A stretch of 64,000 nucleotides of DNA from Pseudomonas lijiangensis (GTDB lineage Bacteria; Pseudomonadota; Gammaproteobacteria; Pseudomonadales; Pseudomonadaceae): NCBI RefSeq assembly GCF_018968705.1, contig NZ_CP076668.1, positions 3,731,001 to 3,795,000 of the forward strand, written 5' to 3'. Made by a program: the position numbers and the translations under genes. The notes beneath the pieces are model-generated. The model did no database searches. It saw nothing but the letters and a program-made list of their open reading frames with translations, and was not told the origin of the DNA. Below are positions 17,821-26,955 of this stretch, one piece after another. The stretch's first letter is position 1. The number at the start of each line of letters is the position of its first letter.

Positions 17821-18228
17821 ATGAAAATCAAAGCCGTTCTGACCCAGACCGAAGTCAGCCAGATGCTGACTGCCGCCCGCAACGAGGCGCTGGCCAATGA
17901 CTGGGCGGTGTCCATTGCCGTGGTCGATGACGGTGGTCACCTGCTGGCCTTCGAGCGTCTGGACGGTGCAGCCGCGATCAGCAGTTACATCAGCATGGAA
18001 AAAGCCCGCACTTCCGCGCTGGGTCGCCGCGAGTCCAAGGGTTATGAAGAGATGGTCAATGGTGGTCGTACGGCATTTCTCAGCGCCCCTTTGCTGACAT
18101 CGCTGGAAGGCGGCGTGCCGGTGATTGTCGATGGCCAGGTCATCGGCGCCGTGGGCGTTTCCGGTGTGAAAGCCGATCAGGATGCCCAGGTGGCCAAGGC
18201 CGGGATTGCGGCGCTGAACGCCGATTGA
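17821..18228 (+). CDS. glcG: GlcG/HbpS-type protein (DUF336)
   Basis: Protein of 135 aa of the GlcG/HbpS (DUF336) family, found in glc operons; its biochemical role is not settled, and relatives bind haem or are produced with cobalamin or glycolate enzymes. The typical features are VDDGGHLLAFERLDGA, SSYISMEKARTSALGRRES and the glycine-rich end PVIVDGQVIGAVGVSG. GGAG lies 6 bases before the ATG, and the gap to glcF is 20 bases, so it is part of the operon. Confidence 0.9.
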   Translation: MKIKAVLTQTEVSQMLTAARNEALANDWAVSIAVVDDGGHLLAFERLDGAAAISSYISMEKARTSALGRRESKGYEEMVNGGRTAFLSAPLLTSLEGGVPVIVDGQVIGAVGVSGVKADQDAQVAKAGIAALNAD

Positions 18229-18241
18229 TTGCCGATTTTTC

Positions 18242-18255
18242 GCGACTGAAGTCGC
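18242..18255. repeat. Small GCGACT-GA-AGTCGC hairpin
   Basis: A 6-bp-arm hairpin 14 bases after the glcG stop. It may help end the glcDEFG transcript before the larger repeat at 18294. Confidence 0.45.
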
Positions 18256-18293
18256 TACAGAACATTGCTGATCGGTCAAGGCACACACAACAC

Positions 18294-18375
18294 TTGTGGG
18301 AGGCAGCTTGCTGGCGAAAAAGGCCCTGAAACTGGCAGAAATTCTGCGTCTGTACGCAAAAATCGCCACCCACAA
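18294..18375. repeat. Palindromic repeat family 2, copy A
   Basis: It begins with TTGTGGGAGGCAGCTTGCTG and ends in CGCCACCCACAA, with CAGAAATTCTGCGTCTGTACGC inside. Related copies are at 53017-53092, 56809-56873 and 63318-63339. Its left flank (GATCGGTCAAGGCACAC) matches the tail of family 1 copies R2 and R4, so the families share an end. Confidence 0.75.
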
Positions 18376-18440
18376 AGTAATTCATTGACCTTGACTGATA
18401 GGTATTACGCCCACAAAACCACCAGGGATGAGGCCTGACC

Positions 18441-20618
18441 ATGACTGATTTCATTAAATGCCAACGCTTGAAAGTGGCGGTCACTCTGCAACGCTTCGTC
18501 GATGAAGAAGTCCTGCCGGGCACCGGAATCGATCGTGAAGCGTTCTGGGAGGGATTCGATGAGCTGGTTCATGACCTGGCTCCGCTGAACCGCGACCTGC
18601 TGGCCGAGCGTGATCGTCTGCAAGGCGAGCTGGATAAATGGCACAAGGCACATCCCGGCCCGATCAGCAATATGTCGGCCTACCGCAGCTTTCTGCAATC
18701 CATCGGTTATCTGCATCCGGTACCGGAGCAGGTCTGCGCGACCACCTCCAATGTAGACCTGGAAATCAGCGATCAGTCCGGCCCGCAACTGGTGGTGCCC
18801 GCCAGCAACGCCCGCTACGCCCTGAATGCGGCCAATGCCCGCTGGGGTTCGCTGTATGACGCGCTGTACGGCACCGATGTGATTCCCACCAGCGAAGGTG
18901 CTGAAATCAGCGCCGGCTACAACCCTCTGCGCGGCGCCAAAGTCATTGTCTTTGCCCGCGAACTGCTGGACGAAATCGCGCCCCTCGCCCGTGGCACGCA
19001 CATCGATGCCCGGCATTACGCAGTCAACGATGGCAAGCTGGTGATCAGGCTGGCCGACGACAGCGAGACCGGTCTGCTGCAGCCGGAAAAATACCTCGGC
19101 TATCAGGGCGACCCTCAGCATCCTACTGCCGTGCTGCTAAAGAACAATGGCCTGCATGTCGAAATCCAGATCGATCACAAACACGCCATCGGCAGCAATG
19201 ATGTGGCCGGTATCAAGGACCTGCTGATCGAGTCGGCGCTGTCGACCATCATCGATTGCGAAGACTCGGTGACGGCCGTGGATGCCGACGACAAGGTGTC
19301 GGTCTATCGCAACTGGCTGGGCCTGATGAAGGGCGACCTGAGCGAAGACCTGGTAAAAGGCGGCAAGACCATCACCCGCAGCCTCAATCCAGATCGCGCC
19401 TACAAGGCAGCCAACGGCGGTGAGCTGAAACTGCCGGGCCGCTCGCTGCTGCTGATTCGCAACGTCGGCCATCTGATGACCAACCCGGCCATTCTGGATC
19501 GTCAGGAACATGAGATTCCCGAAGGCATTCTCGACGGCGTGATAACCAGCCTGATCGCTCTGCATGACCTCAAGCGCCGTGGCAATTCACGGGCAGGCAG
19601 CATCTACATCGTCAAACCCAAGATGCATGGCCCGCAGGAAGTGGCCTTTGCCGATAATCTGTTCAGCCGTATCGAGGACCTGCTCAAGCTGCCAAGACAC
19701 ACCCTGAAAATGGGCATCATGGATGAAGAGTGCCGCACCAGCGTCAACCTCAAGGCCTGTATCGAAGCGGCTTCGGCGCGGGTTGCGTTTATCAACACCG
19801 GTTTTCTGGATCGCACCGGCGACGAGATCCACAGCGCCATGCAGGCTGGCCCGGTGCTGCGCAAGGGCGACATGAAAAACACGCCCTGGATCAAGGCTTA
19901 CGAGCGTAACAATGTGCTGGTCGGTTTGAACTGCGGCCTGCGCGGACGGGCGCAGATCGGCAAAGGCATGTGGGCAATGCCTGATCGCATGGCTGACATG
20001 CTGGAGCAGAAAATCATCCATCCACAGGCAGGCGCCACTACCGCCTGGGTGCCCTCACCGACCGCGGCGACGTTGCATGCCCTGCACTATCACAAGGTCG
20101 AGGTGCGCAAGATTCAGGAAGAGCTGCAACAGATAAAACTGGCCGATATCAGCGAACAACTGCTGGATGACCTGCTAAGCATCCCGGTTGTCGACAAGCC
20201 TGACTGGTCTCTGGATCAGATCCGCGCAGAAGTCGAAAACAATGCTCAAGGCCTGCTCGGTTATGTGGTGCGCTGGGTCGAACAGGGCGTCGGTTGCTCC
20301 AAGGTGCCAGACATCCACAACGTCGGGCTGATGGAAGACCGGGCAACGCTGCGCATCTCAAGCCAGCACATGGCCAACTGGCTGCAGCATGGGGTCATCA
20401 AACGGGAGTTCGTGCTCGGCATTCTGGAGCAGATGGCCAGAGTGGTCGACAAGCAGAATGCCGGAGATTCGCACTACCACCCCATGGCGACGGACTTCAA
20501 GAAATCCGTCGCCTTCCAGGCCGCCTGTGCGCTGGTGTTCAAGGGCAGCGAACAGCCCAGTGGTTACACCGAGCCGCTGTTGCATGAGTTCCGGTTGGAG
20601 TTCAAGAAAATGAATTGA
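18441..20618 (+). CDS. glcB: Malate synthase G
   Basis: Protein of 725 aa condensing glyoxylate and acetyl-CoA to malate, so it consumes the glyoxylate made by GlcDEF. The G-isoform length and landmarks are present: [17 protein letters not shown] (about 268-284), [25 protein letters not shown] and [20 protein letters not shown] near 495. GAGG lies 8 bases upstream of the ATG. The gap of 212 bases to glcG is filled by repeats, so it may use its own promoter or be read through from the glc operon. Confidence 0.96.
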   Translation: MTDFIKCQRLKVAVTLQRFVDEEVLPGTGIDREAFWEGFDELVHDLAPLNRDLLAERDRLQGELDKWHKAHPGPISNMSAYRSFLQSIGYLHPVPEQVCATTSNVDLEISDQSGPQLVVPASNARYALNAANARWGSLYDALYGTDVIPTSEGAEISAGYNPLRGAKVIVFARELLDEIAPLARGTHIDARHYAVNDGKLVIRLADDSETGLLQPEKYLGYQGDPQHPTAVLLKNNGLHVEIQIDHKHAIGSNDVAGIKDLLIESALSTIIDCEDSVTAVDADDKVSVYRNWLGLMKGDLSEDLVKGGKTITRSLNPDRAYKAANGGELKLPGRSLLLIRNVGHLMTNPAILDRQEHEIPEGILDGVITSLIALHDLKRRGNSRAGSIYIVKPKMHGPQEVAFADNLFSRIEDLLKLPRHTLKMGIMDEECRTSVNLKACIEAASARVAFINTGFLDRTGDEIHSAMQAGPVLRKGDMKNTPWIKAYERNNVLVGLNCGLRGRAQIGKGMWAMPDRMADMLEQKIIHPQAGATTAWVPSPTAATLHALHYHKVEVRKIQEELQQIKLADISEQLLDDLLSIPVVDKPDWSLDQIRAEVENNAQGLLGYVVRWVEQGVGCSKVPDIHNVGLMEDRATLRISSQHMANWLQHGVIKREFVLGILEQMARVVDKQNAGDSHYHPMATDFKKSVAFQAACALVFKGSEQPSGYTEPLLHEFRLEFKKMN

Positions 20619-20675
20619 GCACATTCTGTAGGAGGAGGCCTGATTTCAAAAAAACGAGGGATAGGGTCACAATCC

Positions 20676-20765
20676 GTGGGAGGGGCCTTGGCCGCGACGA
20701 CTTGCTTACAGGCAACACATTTTCAGCGCCTGAAAGCTGGCTGTCGCGGCCAAGGCCCCTCCCAC
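20676..20765. repeat. Palindromic repeat family 1, copy R3
   Basis: It has the same arms and core as R1 in the same orientation. The left flank (GGCCTGATTTCAAAAAAACG, then GGTCACAATCC) is like that of R2, and the right tail begins AAGTGACAGG. It lies between glcB and the convergent gntR. Confidence 0.85.
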
Positions 20766-20797
20766 AAGTGACAGGCATGCATTATTCGCTACAGGGA

Positions 20798-21814
20798 TCA
20801 GGAGCTTTCGCGCACCACCAGTTCAAAACCCAGATCCACATGAGGTGGCTGGGCCAGCCCTTCAAGCAGGCCCAGCAGTAGTTGTGCGGCACGCTGGCCG
20901 ACCTCCTGGCGGGGGGTGCGGATCGAGGTCAGGCGCGGGACCATATGGGCCGAGCCTGGCAGATCGTTGAACCCCACCAGGGAGACCTGCTGCGGAATCG
21001 CAATGCCACGACGCAAGGCTTCCAGGGATGCGCCCTGTGCCAGGTCGTCGTTGCAGAAAAAGATCCCGTCCACATCCGGATGCCGATCCAGCAACTGAGC
21101 GAACAACTCGCTACCCAGACCGATGGAAGACGGTTGCGGCGTCGAGACTTGCAGCTCGGGGTCGAACAGCCCGGCCTCTTCCAGCACCTGCCGAAAACCC
21201 GCACCACGACGCAATACCCGTGGGTCGAGCTGAGCGGCCATATACACAAGACGCTTGCGACCGCGCCCCAGCAGATGACGCGCTGCCTGGGCTCCGGCGT
21301 CTTCCTGGGAAAAGCCGACACAGTACGCCTCGCGTTCGGTGTCCAGCTCCATCATGTGCACACAGGGAATGCCGCTGGACTCCAGCATCTGGCGCGCCGC
21401 CGGTGTGTGGTCGAAACCGGTCAGCAGGATGCCTCTGGGCCGGTTGACCAGATGGTTGCGCAGCAGTTTTTCTTCTTCGTCGGGGGAGTAGTGATAGTTG
21501 CCGATCATCACTTCCAGCCCGCGCGTACGCAGAACGCCCTGAATGGCTTCCAGGGTTTCGATGAACAACTGGTTGGAGAGCGACGGCACCAGCACCACGA
21601 CCGTCTGGCTGCAGGATGAAGCCAGGGCCCGGGCTGCGGGATTGGCGACATAGCCAAGGTTCTGCGCTGCCGTGCGAACCTTGTCCACCAGCTCCGGCGC
21701 GACAGTGGCAACACCACGCAATGCCCGTGATGCCGTGATAGGCGATACGCCAGCCAGTTGCGCTACTTCATTGAGGGTCGGACGGCCTGTCGAGCGGGAA
21801 CCAATGCGTGTCAT
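20798..21814 (-). CDS. gntR: LacI-family gluconate repressor
   Basis: Protein of 338 aa with a LacI helix-turn-helix and hinge (TLNEVAQLAGVSPITASRALRG, then NPAARALASSCSQTVVVLVP, residues 14-70) and a periplasmic-binding-protein-like sugar domain. It is divergent from gluconokinase and gluconate permease genes, the place of GntR in Pseudomonas, which represses gluconate use and is released by gluconate or 6-phosphogluconate. Three copies of a near-identical palindrome (AGACAGCGCTGTCT or a one-sided variant) lie before itself, gntK and gntP. Confidence 0.92.
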   Translation of the reverse strand: MTRIGSRSTGRPTLNEVAQLAGVSPITASRALRGVATVAPELVDKVRTAAQNLGYVANPAARALASSCSQTVVVLVPSLSNQLFIETLEAIQGVLRTRGLEVMIGNYHYSPDEEEKLLRNHLVNRPRGILLTGFDHTPAARQMLESSGIPCVHMMELDTEREAYCVGFSQEDAGAQAARHLLGRGRKRLVYMAAQLDPRVLRRGAGFRQVLEEAGLFDPELQVSTPQPSSIGLGSELFAQLLDRHPDVDGIFFCNDDLAQGASLEALRRGIAIPQQVSLVGFNDLPGSAHMVPRLTSIRTPRQEVGQRAAQLLLGLLEGLAQPPHVDLGFELVVRESS

Positions 21815-21862
21815 TTATTGCCAACTAACATAGGGGTTGCAAAAAGTGTTCATTGCCCCCTA

Positions 21863-21876
21863 AGGTAGCGCTGTCT
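21863..21876. promoter_or_regulatory. GntR operator, degenerate copy at gntR
   Basis: AGGTAGCGCTGTCT: one arm matches the perfect operator, the other is degenerate. It is about 50 bases upstream of gntR and suggests weaker self-repression. Confidence 0.65.
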
Positions 21877-22002
21877 CATGGACCGTGACAATGCTTTCTC
21901 GCGGCTGATCACTGCGCAGAACAGCCTGCAATGGCATGGCTACACCTAAAACAACGACAAGAACTGGAACAGACCAGACTGAATCTTTTGTCTACCGGAC
22001 AA

Positions 22003-22016
22003 AGACAGCGCTGTCT
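22003..22016. promoter_or_regulatory. GntR operator at gntK
   Basis: AGACAGCGCTGTCT, a perfect 14-bp palindrome, 18 bases before the GTG start of gntK. Its position supports that start, since an upstream ATG at 21936 would put the operator within the coding sequence. Confidence 0.8.
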
Positions 22017-22034
22017 CCAGATGAGGTATCTAAT

Positions 22035-22565
22035 GTGACAACTGCGAAAACTGCTATTTCCGCCATCGTGGTGATGGGTGTTTCCGGCTGCGGCAAGAGT
22101 GTGGTCGGCGCAGAAATTGCCCTCAACAGTGGTGGTCGCCTGATCGAAGGCGATGTCTTTCACCCTGCCGCCAACATCGAAAAGATGAGCGCCGGTATCC
22201 CCCTCAACGATGAAGACCGCGCCGGCTGGCTGACCCGCCTGGGCGAGGAAATGGCTGCTGCCCTGGAAAACGGCGAGCGACCGGTCCTGACCTGCTCTTC
22301 CCTCAAGCTTCGCTACCGCGAACGCCTGCGCGAAGCCGTACCGGGTCTGGGCTTTGTCTTTCTGGAGTTGAGCAAGGAAGTCGCAACCGACCGCTGTGCC
22401 CACCGACCGGGGCACTTCATGCCGGCCAGTCTGGTGGACAGTCAGTTTGCGGCACTCGAGCCACCCCATGGTGAACCCCGGACACTGATCGTCGATGCGA
22501 CTCAGTCCGTAGACACCATTGGCAAGCAAGCTGCGGCATGGTGGGAAGCCTCACGAGTCGGCTAA
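22035..22565 (+). CDS. gntK: Gluconokinase
   Basis: Protein of 176 aa phosphorylating gluconate to 6-phosphogluconate for the Entner-Doudoroff pathway. The P-loop VMGVSGCGKS is near residues 13-22, EGDVFHPAANIEKMSAGIPL and DRAGWL follow, and the CSSLKLRYRERLR and HFMPASLVDSQFAALE segments match the family. I chose the GTG at 22035 because GAGG sits 8 bases upstream, the length fits the family and the GntR operator would then lie in the promoter; an ATG 33 codons earlier gives an unusual polar N-terminus. Confidence 0.92.
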   Translation: MTTAKTAISAIVVMGVSGCGKSVVGAEIALNSGGRLIEGDVFHPAANIEKMSAGIPLNDEDRAGWLTRLGEEMAAALENGERPVLTCSSLKLRYRERLREAVPGLGFVFLELSKEVATDRCAHRPGHFMPASLVDSQFAALEPPHGEPRTLIVDATQSVDTIGKQAAAWWEASRVG

Positions 22566-22580
22566 AGGCGTGAGCGCGAA

Positions 22581-22594
22581 AGACAGCGCTGTCT
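22581..22594. promoter_or_regulatory. GntR operator at gntP
   Basis: AGACAGCGCTGTCT again, 16 bases after the gntK stop and 96 bases before gntP. The permease therefore seems to have its own repressed promoter. Confidence 0.8.
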
Positions 22595-22689
22595 CAAAAA
22601 CGGGACAGCGTCGAGTTGCAGGGCGAGATCGCTCCAAGATCACGCCATTGAATGGCTCCTAAAAACAAAGACAACCGGAGAGACCTCCC

Positions 22690-24042
22690 ATGTTCGGTAT
22701 GACCCATGAGACGTACCTGCTGATCGATGCGCTGGTAACCGTCGTCGGCCTTGTGCTGCTGATTACCAAATTCAAAGTCCACCCCTTCGTTGCACTGACC
22801 ATTGCAGCGGGCTTCCTGGGCCTGACCTCCGGGATGCCGGTGGAAAAGGTCATGAAATCGTTCCAGGACGGTTTCGGTGGCGTACTGGGCTTCGTCGGTA
22901 TCATTCTTGGCCTGGGCACCATGCTCGGCAAGCTGATGGCCGACTCGGGCGGCGCGGATCAGATCGCGCAAACGCTGATTCGCACCTTCGGCAAGCAGAA
23001 AGTGCATTGGGCGATGATGCTGTCCGCGTTCCTGGTCGGTATCCCGCTGTTCTTCGAGATCGGCTTCGTACTGCTGATCCCGCTGGTGTTCATCGTGGCG
23101 CGTCGCACTGGCGTATCGATCGTCAAGATCGGTATCCCGCTGCTGGCAGGCCTGTCGGCCGTTCACGGCCTGGTACCGCCGCATCCGGGTCCGCTGCTGG
23201 CTATCGGGATTTTCGGTGCCGACATCGGCAAGACCATTTTCTATGGCCTGATCATCGCTCTGCCGACTGCCGTCATTGCAGGTCCGATCTATGGCAAATG
23301 GATTTCCAGATACATTCCGGGCACGCCTTCCCAGGAGCTGATGGATCAGATCGCCAAGGAGTCGAGCACACAAAACCTGCCTGGCTTCGGCATCACGCTG
23401 GTGACGATCCTGCTGCCGGTATTCCTGATGCTGCTCAAGACGTTTGCCGACGTGGTATTCCCGCCGGAAAACATGTTCCGCATCTGGATGGACCTGATCG
23501 GTCACCCGATCAGCGCCCTGCTCGCAGCCCTGCTGCTGGCGTTCTACACCTTCGGTTCGGCACGTGGCTTTGACCGCACCAAGATCATGAAGCTGCTGGA
23601 CCAGAGCCTGGCACCTGTCGCGGCAATCGTTCTGATTGTCGGCGCGGGGGGTGGTTTCAAACAGATGCTGGTGGCCAGCGGCGTGGGTGATGTAATCGGC
23701 AACATGGCGGTGCAGGCGCAGGTCAACCCGCTCCTTCTGGCCTGGCTGGTGGCTGCGGTCATTCGTATCGCGACCGGCTCTGCGACTGTCGCAACCATTA
23801 CCGGTGCCGGTATCGTTGCTCCAGTAGTGGGCCTGATTCCGGGCGTCAACCGTGAACTGCTGGTATTGGCTACCGGTGCGGGTTCGTTGATCCTGTCCCA
23901 TGTAAACGATGCCGGTTTCTGGCTGGTCAAGCAGTACTTCAACATGACCGTGGCAGAAACTTTCAAGACCTGGACCGTCATGGAAACCATCCTCTCGGTG
24001 GTCGGCCTGATCTTTGTCCTGTTGCTGTCGATGGTCGTTTAA
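22690..24042 (+). CDS. gntP: Gluconate permease (GntP family)
   Basis: Inner-membrane gluconate:H+ symporter of 450 aa with about 12-14 hydrophobic segments spread over the whole length. GntP-family sequences are recognisable: FVALTIAAGFLGLTSGM, LVPPHPGPLLAIGIFGADIG near 162, and GSATVATITGAGIVAP near 365 followed by LSHVNDAGFWLVKQYF. GGAG lies upstream of the ATG. It supplies substrate to GntK and is followed by a strong terminator. Confidence 0.95.
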   Translation: MFGMTHETYLLIDALVTVVGLVLLITKFKVHPFVALTIAAGFLGLTSGMPVEKVMKSFQDGFGGVLGFVGIILGLGTMLGKLMADSGGADQIAQTLIRTFGKQKVHWAMMLSAFLVGIPLFFEIGFVLLIPLVFIVARRTGVSIVKIGIPLLAGLSAVHGLVPPHPGPLLAIGIFGADIGKTIFYGLIIALPTAVIAGPIYGKWISRYIPGTPSQELMDQIAKESSTQNLPGFGITLVTILLPVFLMLLKTFADVVFPPENMFRIWMDLIGHPISALLAALLLAFYTFGSARGFDRTKIMKLLDQSLAPVAAIVLIVGAGGGFKQMLVASGVGDVIGNMAVQAQVNPLLLAWLVAAVIRIATGSATVATITGAGIVAPVVGLIPGVNRELLVLATGAGSLILSHVNDAGFWLVKQYFNMTVAETFKTWTVMETILSVVGLIFVLLLSMVV

Positions 24043-24060
24043 CGACGTCCGATGCAATGA

Positions 24061-24093
24061 AGTCTTCGCGGACACTAGATGCCCGCGAAGACT
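24061..24093 (+). terminator. Terminator after gntP
   Basis: AGTCTTCGCGG (24061-24071) pairs perfectly with CCGCGAAGACT (24083-24093) around an 11-base loop, then GTTTCC. The following 24094-24600 stretch holds no convincing gene; a 68-codon frame near 24304 lacks family likeness and a good ribosome-binding site. Confidence 0.75.
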
Positions 24094-24600
24094 GTTTCCC
24101 TGCCCCGGCATCGTTTTCTTACATGCCGCCCAAGACCCGTCCTTTATACGAACCCCGCACTTGAGCGAGCCCCGTGAACACAAGGCTCTGGCACACTGCG
24201 CGCACCTGCATGGCGCTGTAAAACGCGCTCGGATTCAGCCTGAAATCCTATTTCCTACGCTCAACTACACGCTTTCACTTTGAAATATCAGAAAGCTCGG
24301 GCAATGTTTCAAAGTAATGCCTACGCTTACATATGTCGGGGAGTTGGCCTTCTCAACGCCCTCCTGAAAGCTGGCGGTAATGGCGAGGTACGCTGCGGCT
24401 CACGTTACTTTTTACTTTCCACCAGTAATTACGGGCATTTTCGTGCCAAAACGGGCAGAATTGGCGTACTCGTCGTATCGATGATGCAAATCTCGATGAC
24501 AAGAAAATGACCCGAGGGAATTAATTTCAACGCTGCAACGTCATACGATGGATGCATTTGGATGTACTCGGCAACAATCACCACGCAAAGGCAAACGCCA

Positions 24601-24628
24601 GCCTCTTGAGAGAGGCGTTTCAAGAGGC
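24601..24628 (+). promoter_or_regulatory. Leader hairpin before csrA
   Basis: GCCTCTTGA (24601-24609) pairs with TCAAGAGGC (24620-24628), ending five bases before the AAGGA ribosome-binding site. A smaller alternative hairpin (GCCTC with GAGGC) shares its left arm, so two folds are possible. Confidence 0.5.
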
Positions 24629-24644
24629 CATCAAGGAAAAGATT

Positions 24645-24833
24645 ATGTTGATACTCACTCGCAAAGTAGGCGAAAGCATAAACATCGGTGACGAAATCAC
24701 CGTGACGATTCTTGGCGTTCAAGGACTGCAAGTCCGGCTAGGTATCAATGCACCGAAAAATGTCTCCGTGCATCGTGAAGAGATCTACAAGCGCATCCAG
24801 GCAGAACTGGCTCCAAACCAAGACCCACAATAA
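24645..24833 (+). CDS. csrA: CsrA/RsmA-family RNA-binding regulator (RsmE-like)
   Basis: Protein of 62 aa beginning [20 protein letters not shown], the five-stranded CsrA/RsmA fold. The RNA-contact residues at both ends are present (Arg6 in LTRK and the VSVHREEIY segment near residue 44, whose Arg is essential in CsrA). The sequence is closer to what I recall of RsmE than RsmA (no charged insertion after IGD). CsrA proteins bind GGA in mRNA leaders and are titrated by GGA-rich small RNAs; two such RNA candidates occur at the right end of this window. AAGGA lies before the ATG. Confidence 0.95.
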   Translation: MLILTRKVGESINIGDEITVTILGVQGLQVRLGINAPKNVSVHREEIYKRIQAELAPNQDPQ

Positions 24834-24861
24834 TTCCCGCGACACCCTCCTCTATTCAGCT

Positions 24862-24918
24862 GATCTGCCGTCCAATCGGCAGATCGGCCATACGGCGCCT
24901 CAAGGGGCGCCGTTTTTT
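24862..24918 (+). terminator. Two-hairpin terminator of csrA
   Basis: GATCTGCCG-N6-CGGCAGATC (24862-24885) is followed by ACGGCGCC (24892-24899) pairing with GGCGCCGT (24906-24913) and a run of T. The second is a classic Rho-independent terminator; the first is an extra 9-bp stem. Confidence 0.85.
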
Positions 24919-25087
24919 CCCCCTGCCTTCAAGCCCCGCCACTCCCGGCCCTGACCACTTGTCATTCACCCGGAACATCGCTTCAACCCCGTAAGTCCAC
25001 CTCAAGCAAGCAGATCAATGCCAGCCCGTTGTACGTAGTGAGCCGCGCATTCTCTTTTACCTGACGACACGAATACGGTGAATGACG

Positions 25088-25732
25088 ATGGCAACCATCA
25101 ATGACCCCACCATCAGCGGCAGCAGACCGACAGGCCAGGAGCCTTTGTCCGGCTTGCATGACGACACGCTGAATCCTCTGGACCAAACGAAGGAGCAAGA
25201 CAACGCGCCATTCGATCAGTATCGCGACACAGCAGCGGATCAGATCGACAATCTGGCAAACGACGCCCAGTCAGCCGCAAGACAGATCTCGGACAACGAC
25301 ACCCTGGGCCTGTCCCGGTACGTCTCGGATATCGCCCAGGGTCTCAATGGCCTGGCAGAAAAGCTGCGAGGCAAGAATACCGATGAATTGTTACAGGATG
25401 CAGGAAAGCTGGCCCGTGATAATCCGATGCTGTTCATCGGCGGCAGTGTTGCCCTTGGCCTGGGGCTTTCACGGCTACTCAAGGCATCGATACCCGCCAC
25501 AGACAGCACCTCTTCGGCCAGCGACACCGCTTACGACCCCATCAGCCCGTCGACACTTGCCGCAGAAGAAATGGTCGCCACTCACCCGCACTCCGACGAT
25601 GTCCTGCACAGCGCCAGGCCCGGAATGGGCATTCCCGATAGTCCTGCTGCCACCGAGTTCAACGATGATCCTGTCGATGACCTCTCCCGTACGGGCTCTA
25701 CCGGGAATGACCTGCCGAAAGGAGGTGTGTGA
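25088..25732 (+). CDS. Nutrient-deprivation-induced-type membrane-anchored protein
   Basis: Protein of 214 aa (an ATG two codons earlier, 25082, is possible). The first 110 residues are polar and helical with repeated Asp/Gln/Ala (FDQYRDTAADQIDNLANDAQ), followed by one short hydrophobic segment (MLFIGGSVALGLGLSRLL, about 113-130) and a long acidic, Ser/Asp-rich tail. This resembles Pseudomonas proteins annotated as nutrient-deprivation-induced and the YqjD/ElaB type of inner-membrane ribosome-associated proteins. First gene of a three-gene overlapping operon; its TGA overlaps the next ATG by one base. Confidence 0.75.
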   Translation: MATINDPTISGSRPTGQEPLSGLHDDTLNPLDQTKEQDNAPFDQYRDTAADQIDNLANDAQSAARQISDNDTLGLSRYVSDIAQGLNGLAEKLRGKNTDELLQDAGKLARDNPMLFIGGSVALGLGLSRLLKASIPATDSTSSASDTAYDPISPSTLAAEEMVATHPHSDDVLHSARPGMGIPDSPAATEFNDDPVDDLSRTGSTGNDLPKGGV

Positions 25733-26145
25733 TGAAGACACCACCCGATATTCCAGAAGGGTCCGAAAACGATACTTCGGTACTGGGCCTGATCCGGCAA
25801 CTGGCGCATGAGGTCCCCGCGCTGATCAACAAGGAAATAGCGCTGGCCAAGGCTGAAATCAGGGAGTCGGTCCAGACCTCCAGGCAAGCACTCATGTCCA
25901 TCGGCATCGGTGCAATCATGATTCTGGGCGGCTTTATCGTCCTGCTGCAGGCAGTGGTCTATGTGCTGACCCACTTCATGGCCTCATGGCTGGCGGCCCT
26001 GATTGTTGCCGTGGTCGTGATGATCGTGGGTTATCTGATGATCATGGCCGGCAACAAGAAGCTCGAGCCCTCCAACCTTGCACCGGAACGTACCGCCAGC
26101 ACCTTGCAGAAAGACAAGGACGCCATCCAGAGGAAAGTCTCATGA
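25732..26145 (+). CDS. Phage-holin-like membrane protein (DUF1469/YqjE-like)
   Basis: Protein of 137 aa. After a polar N-terminus that includes VPALINKEIALAKAEIRES, two adjacent hydrophobic helices (about 62-85 and 87-110) form a hairpin, and the C-terminus is charged. This is the phage_holin_3_6/YqjE pattern; the proteins are chromosomal envelope proteins and not phage lysis genes. GGAGG stands ideally before the ATG at 25732. It sits between the other two membrane proteins of the operon and overlaps the next gene by four bases (ATGA). Confidence 0.85.
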   Translation: MKTPPDIPEGSENDTSVLGLIRQLAHEVPALINKEIALAKAEIRESVQTSRQALMSIGIGAIMILGGFIVLLQAVVYVLTHFMASWLAALIVAVVVMIVGYLMIMAGNKKLEPSNLAPERTASTLQKDKDAIQRKVS

Positions 26146-26948
26146 GCATAGACAGCAGCTTCGACACCCCGGAAAACTTTGAGGCGCAATCGCAAAAGAG
26201 TCCGGAAACCCTGGAGCAGGAAATCGATGAACAACGTTCCAATATCGGCAATATCGTCGATGCGCTCGAAAAGAAGATATCCCCTGGCCAATGGGTCGAT
26301 CAGGCCCTGGCCTACGTTCGGGAAAACGGCGGCGAGTTTGCGGGCAATCTGGGCAATAACGTCAAGGCCAACCCGGTGCCTGCCGTGCTGGCATCGGTGA
26401 GCATACTCTGGCTGATGCTGGGCAGCCGCACGCCCTCCCCCGGCCCTTCGGTGATCGATAACGCCGGCAGGAAGGTCAGCGACATCGCGGGAAGCGTGGG
26501 CGACAGCCTGAGCAGCGCAAAGGCACGGATTCAGGAAACCGCAGCCCGCATGAAAGACAAGGGTAGCCAGGTGACTGACAGTCTCGGGGAGAAATTCTCG
26601 TCCTCCTCAAGCCACGGCACAGGCGACACGCTTCAGGAAAAACGCCTCAGAATGCAATCCAGCGCCAGCACTCTGTTGCGCGAGCAGCCCATGACCGTTG
26701 CCGCCATAGGCTTGGCGGTGGGGGCGATCATTGGCGCGGCCTTGCCCGCCAGTGAGCGTGAAAAGCAGTTGATCGGTCAGGCCCGTGACAAGCTGATCAA
26801 GACACCTGCACAGCAAAATGGCCAGGAGCGGTTTTCGTCGACAGGCACTGGCCCCACTCCCGGCGGGTCGTCCTTGTCGGACCGGCATGACGGCCTTGGC
26901 GAACCCTTGCCGGGCACCTCGTCAGGAACCTCGCCCGGCCTGGGGTGA
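26142..26948 (+). CDS. DUF3618 membrane protein
   Basis: Protein of 268 aa. The N-terminal part (SPETLEQEIDEQRSNIGNIVDALEKKISP) is the DUF3618 signature, followed by a first hydrophobic stretch (VLASVSILWLMLGS, about 84-97), a long amphipathic helical region of Ala/Asp/Ser heptads with repeated GDSLSSAKARIQE and DSLGEKFSSSS units, a second hydrophobic stretch (TVAAIGLAVGAIIGAALP, about 186-203) and a Gly/Ser/Pro-rich tail. Third gene of the operon. Likely an envelope or stress protein; the function is not established. Confidence 0.8.
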   Translation: MSIDSSFDTPENFEAQSQKSPETLEQEIDEQRSNIGNIVDALEKKISPGQWVDQALAYVRENGGEFAGNLGNNVKANPVPAVLASVSILWLMLGSRTPSPGPSVIDNAGRKVSDIAGSVGDSLSSAKARIQETAARMKDKGSQVTDSLGEKFSSSSSHGTGDTLQEKRLRMQSSASTLLREQPMTVAAIGLAVGAIIGAALPASEREKQLIGQARDKLIKTPAQQNGQERFSSTGTGPTPGGSSLSDRHDGLGEPLPGTSSGTSPGLG

Positions 26949-26955
26949 GGCTCAG

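Noticed and set aside
22594..24183. A 529-codon frame opposite gntP
   Set aside because: Extremely rich in Gln, Arg and Asp, no family likeness; the permease on the other strand is complete.
24280..24510. Possible 68-76-aa gene between gntP and csrA
   Set aside because: No good ribosome-binding site at the ATG, no recognisable family, and composition does not stand out. It may still be part of the csrA leader region.
25732..26145. Phage lysis holin, suggesting a prophage
   Set aside because: The DUF1469 type is a chromosomal envelope protein; there are no other phage genes, integrase or attachment sites nearby.
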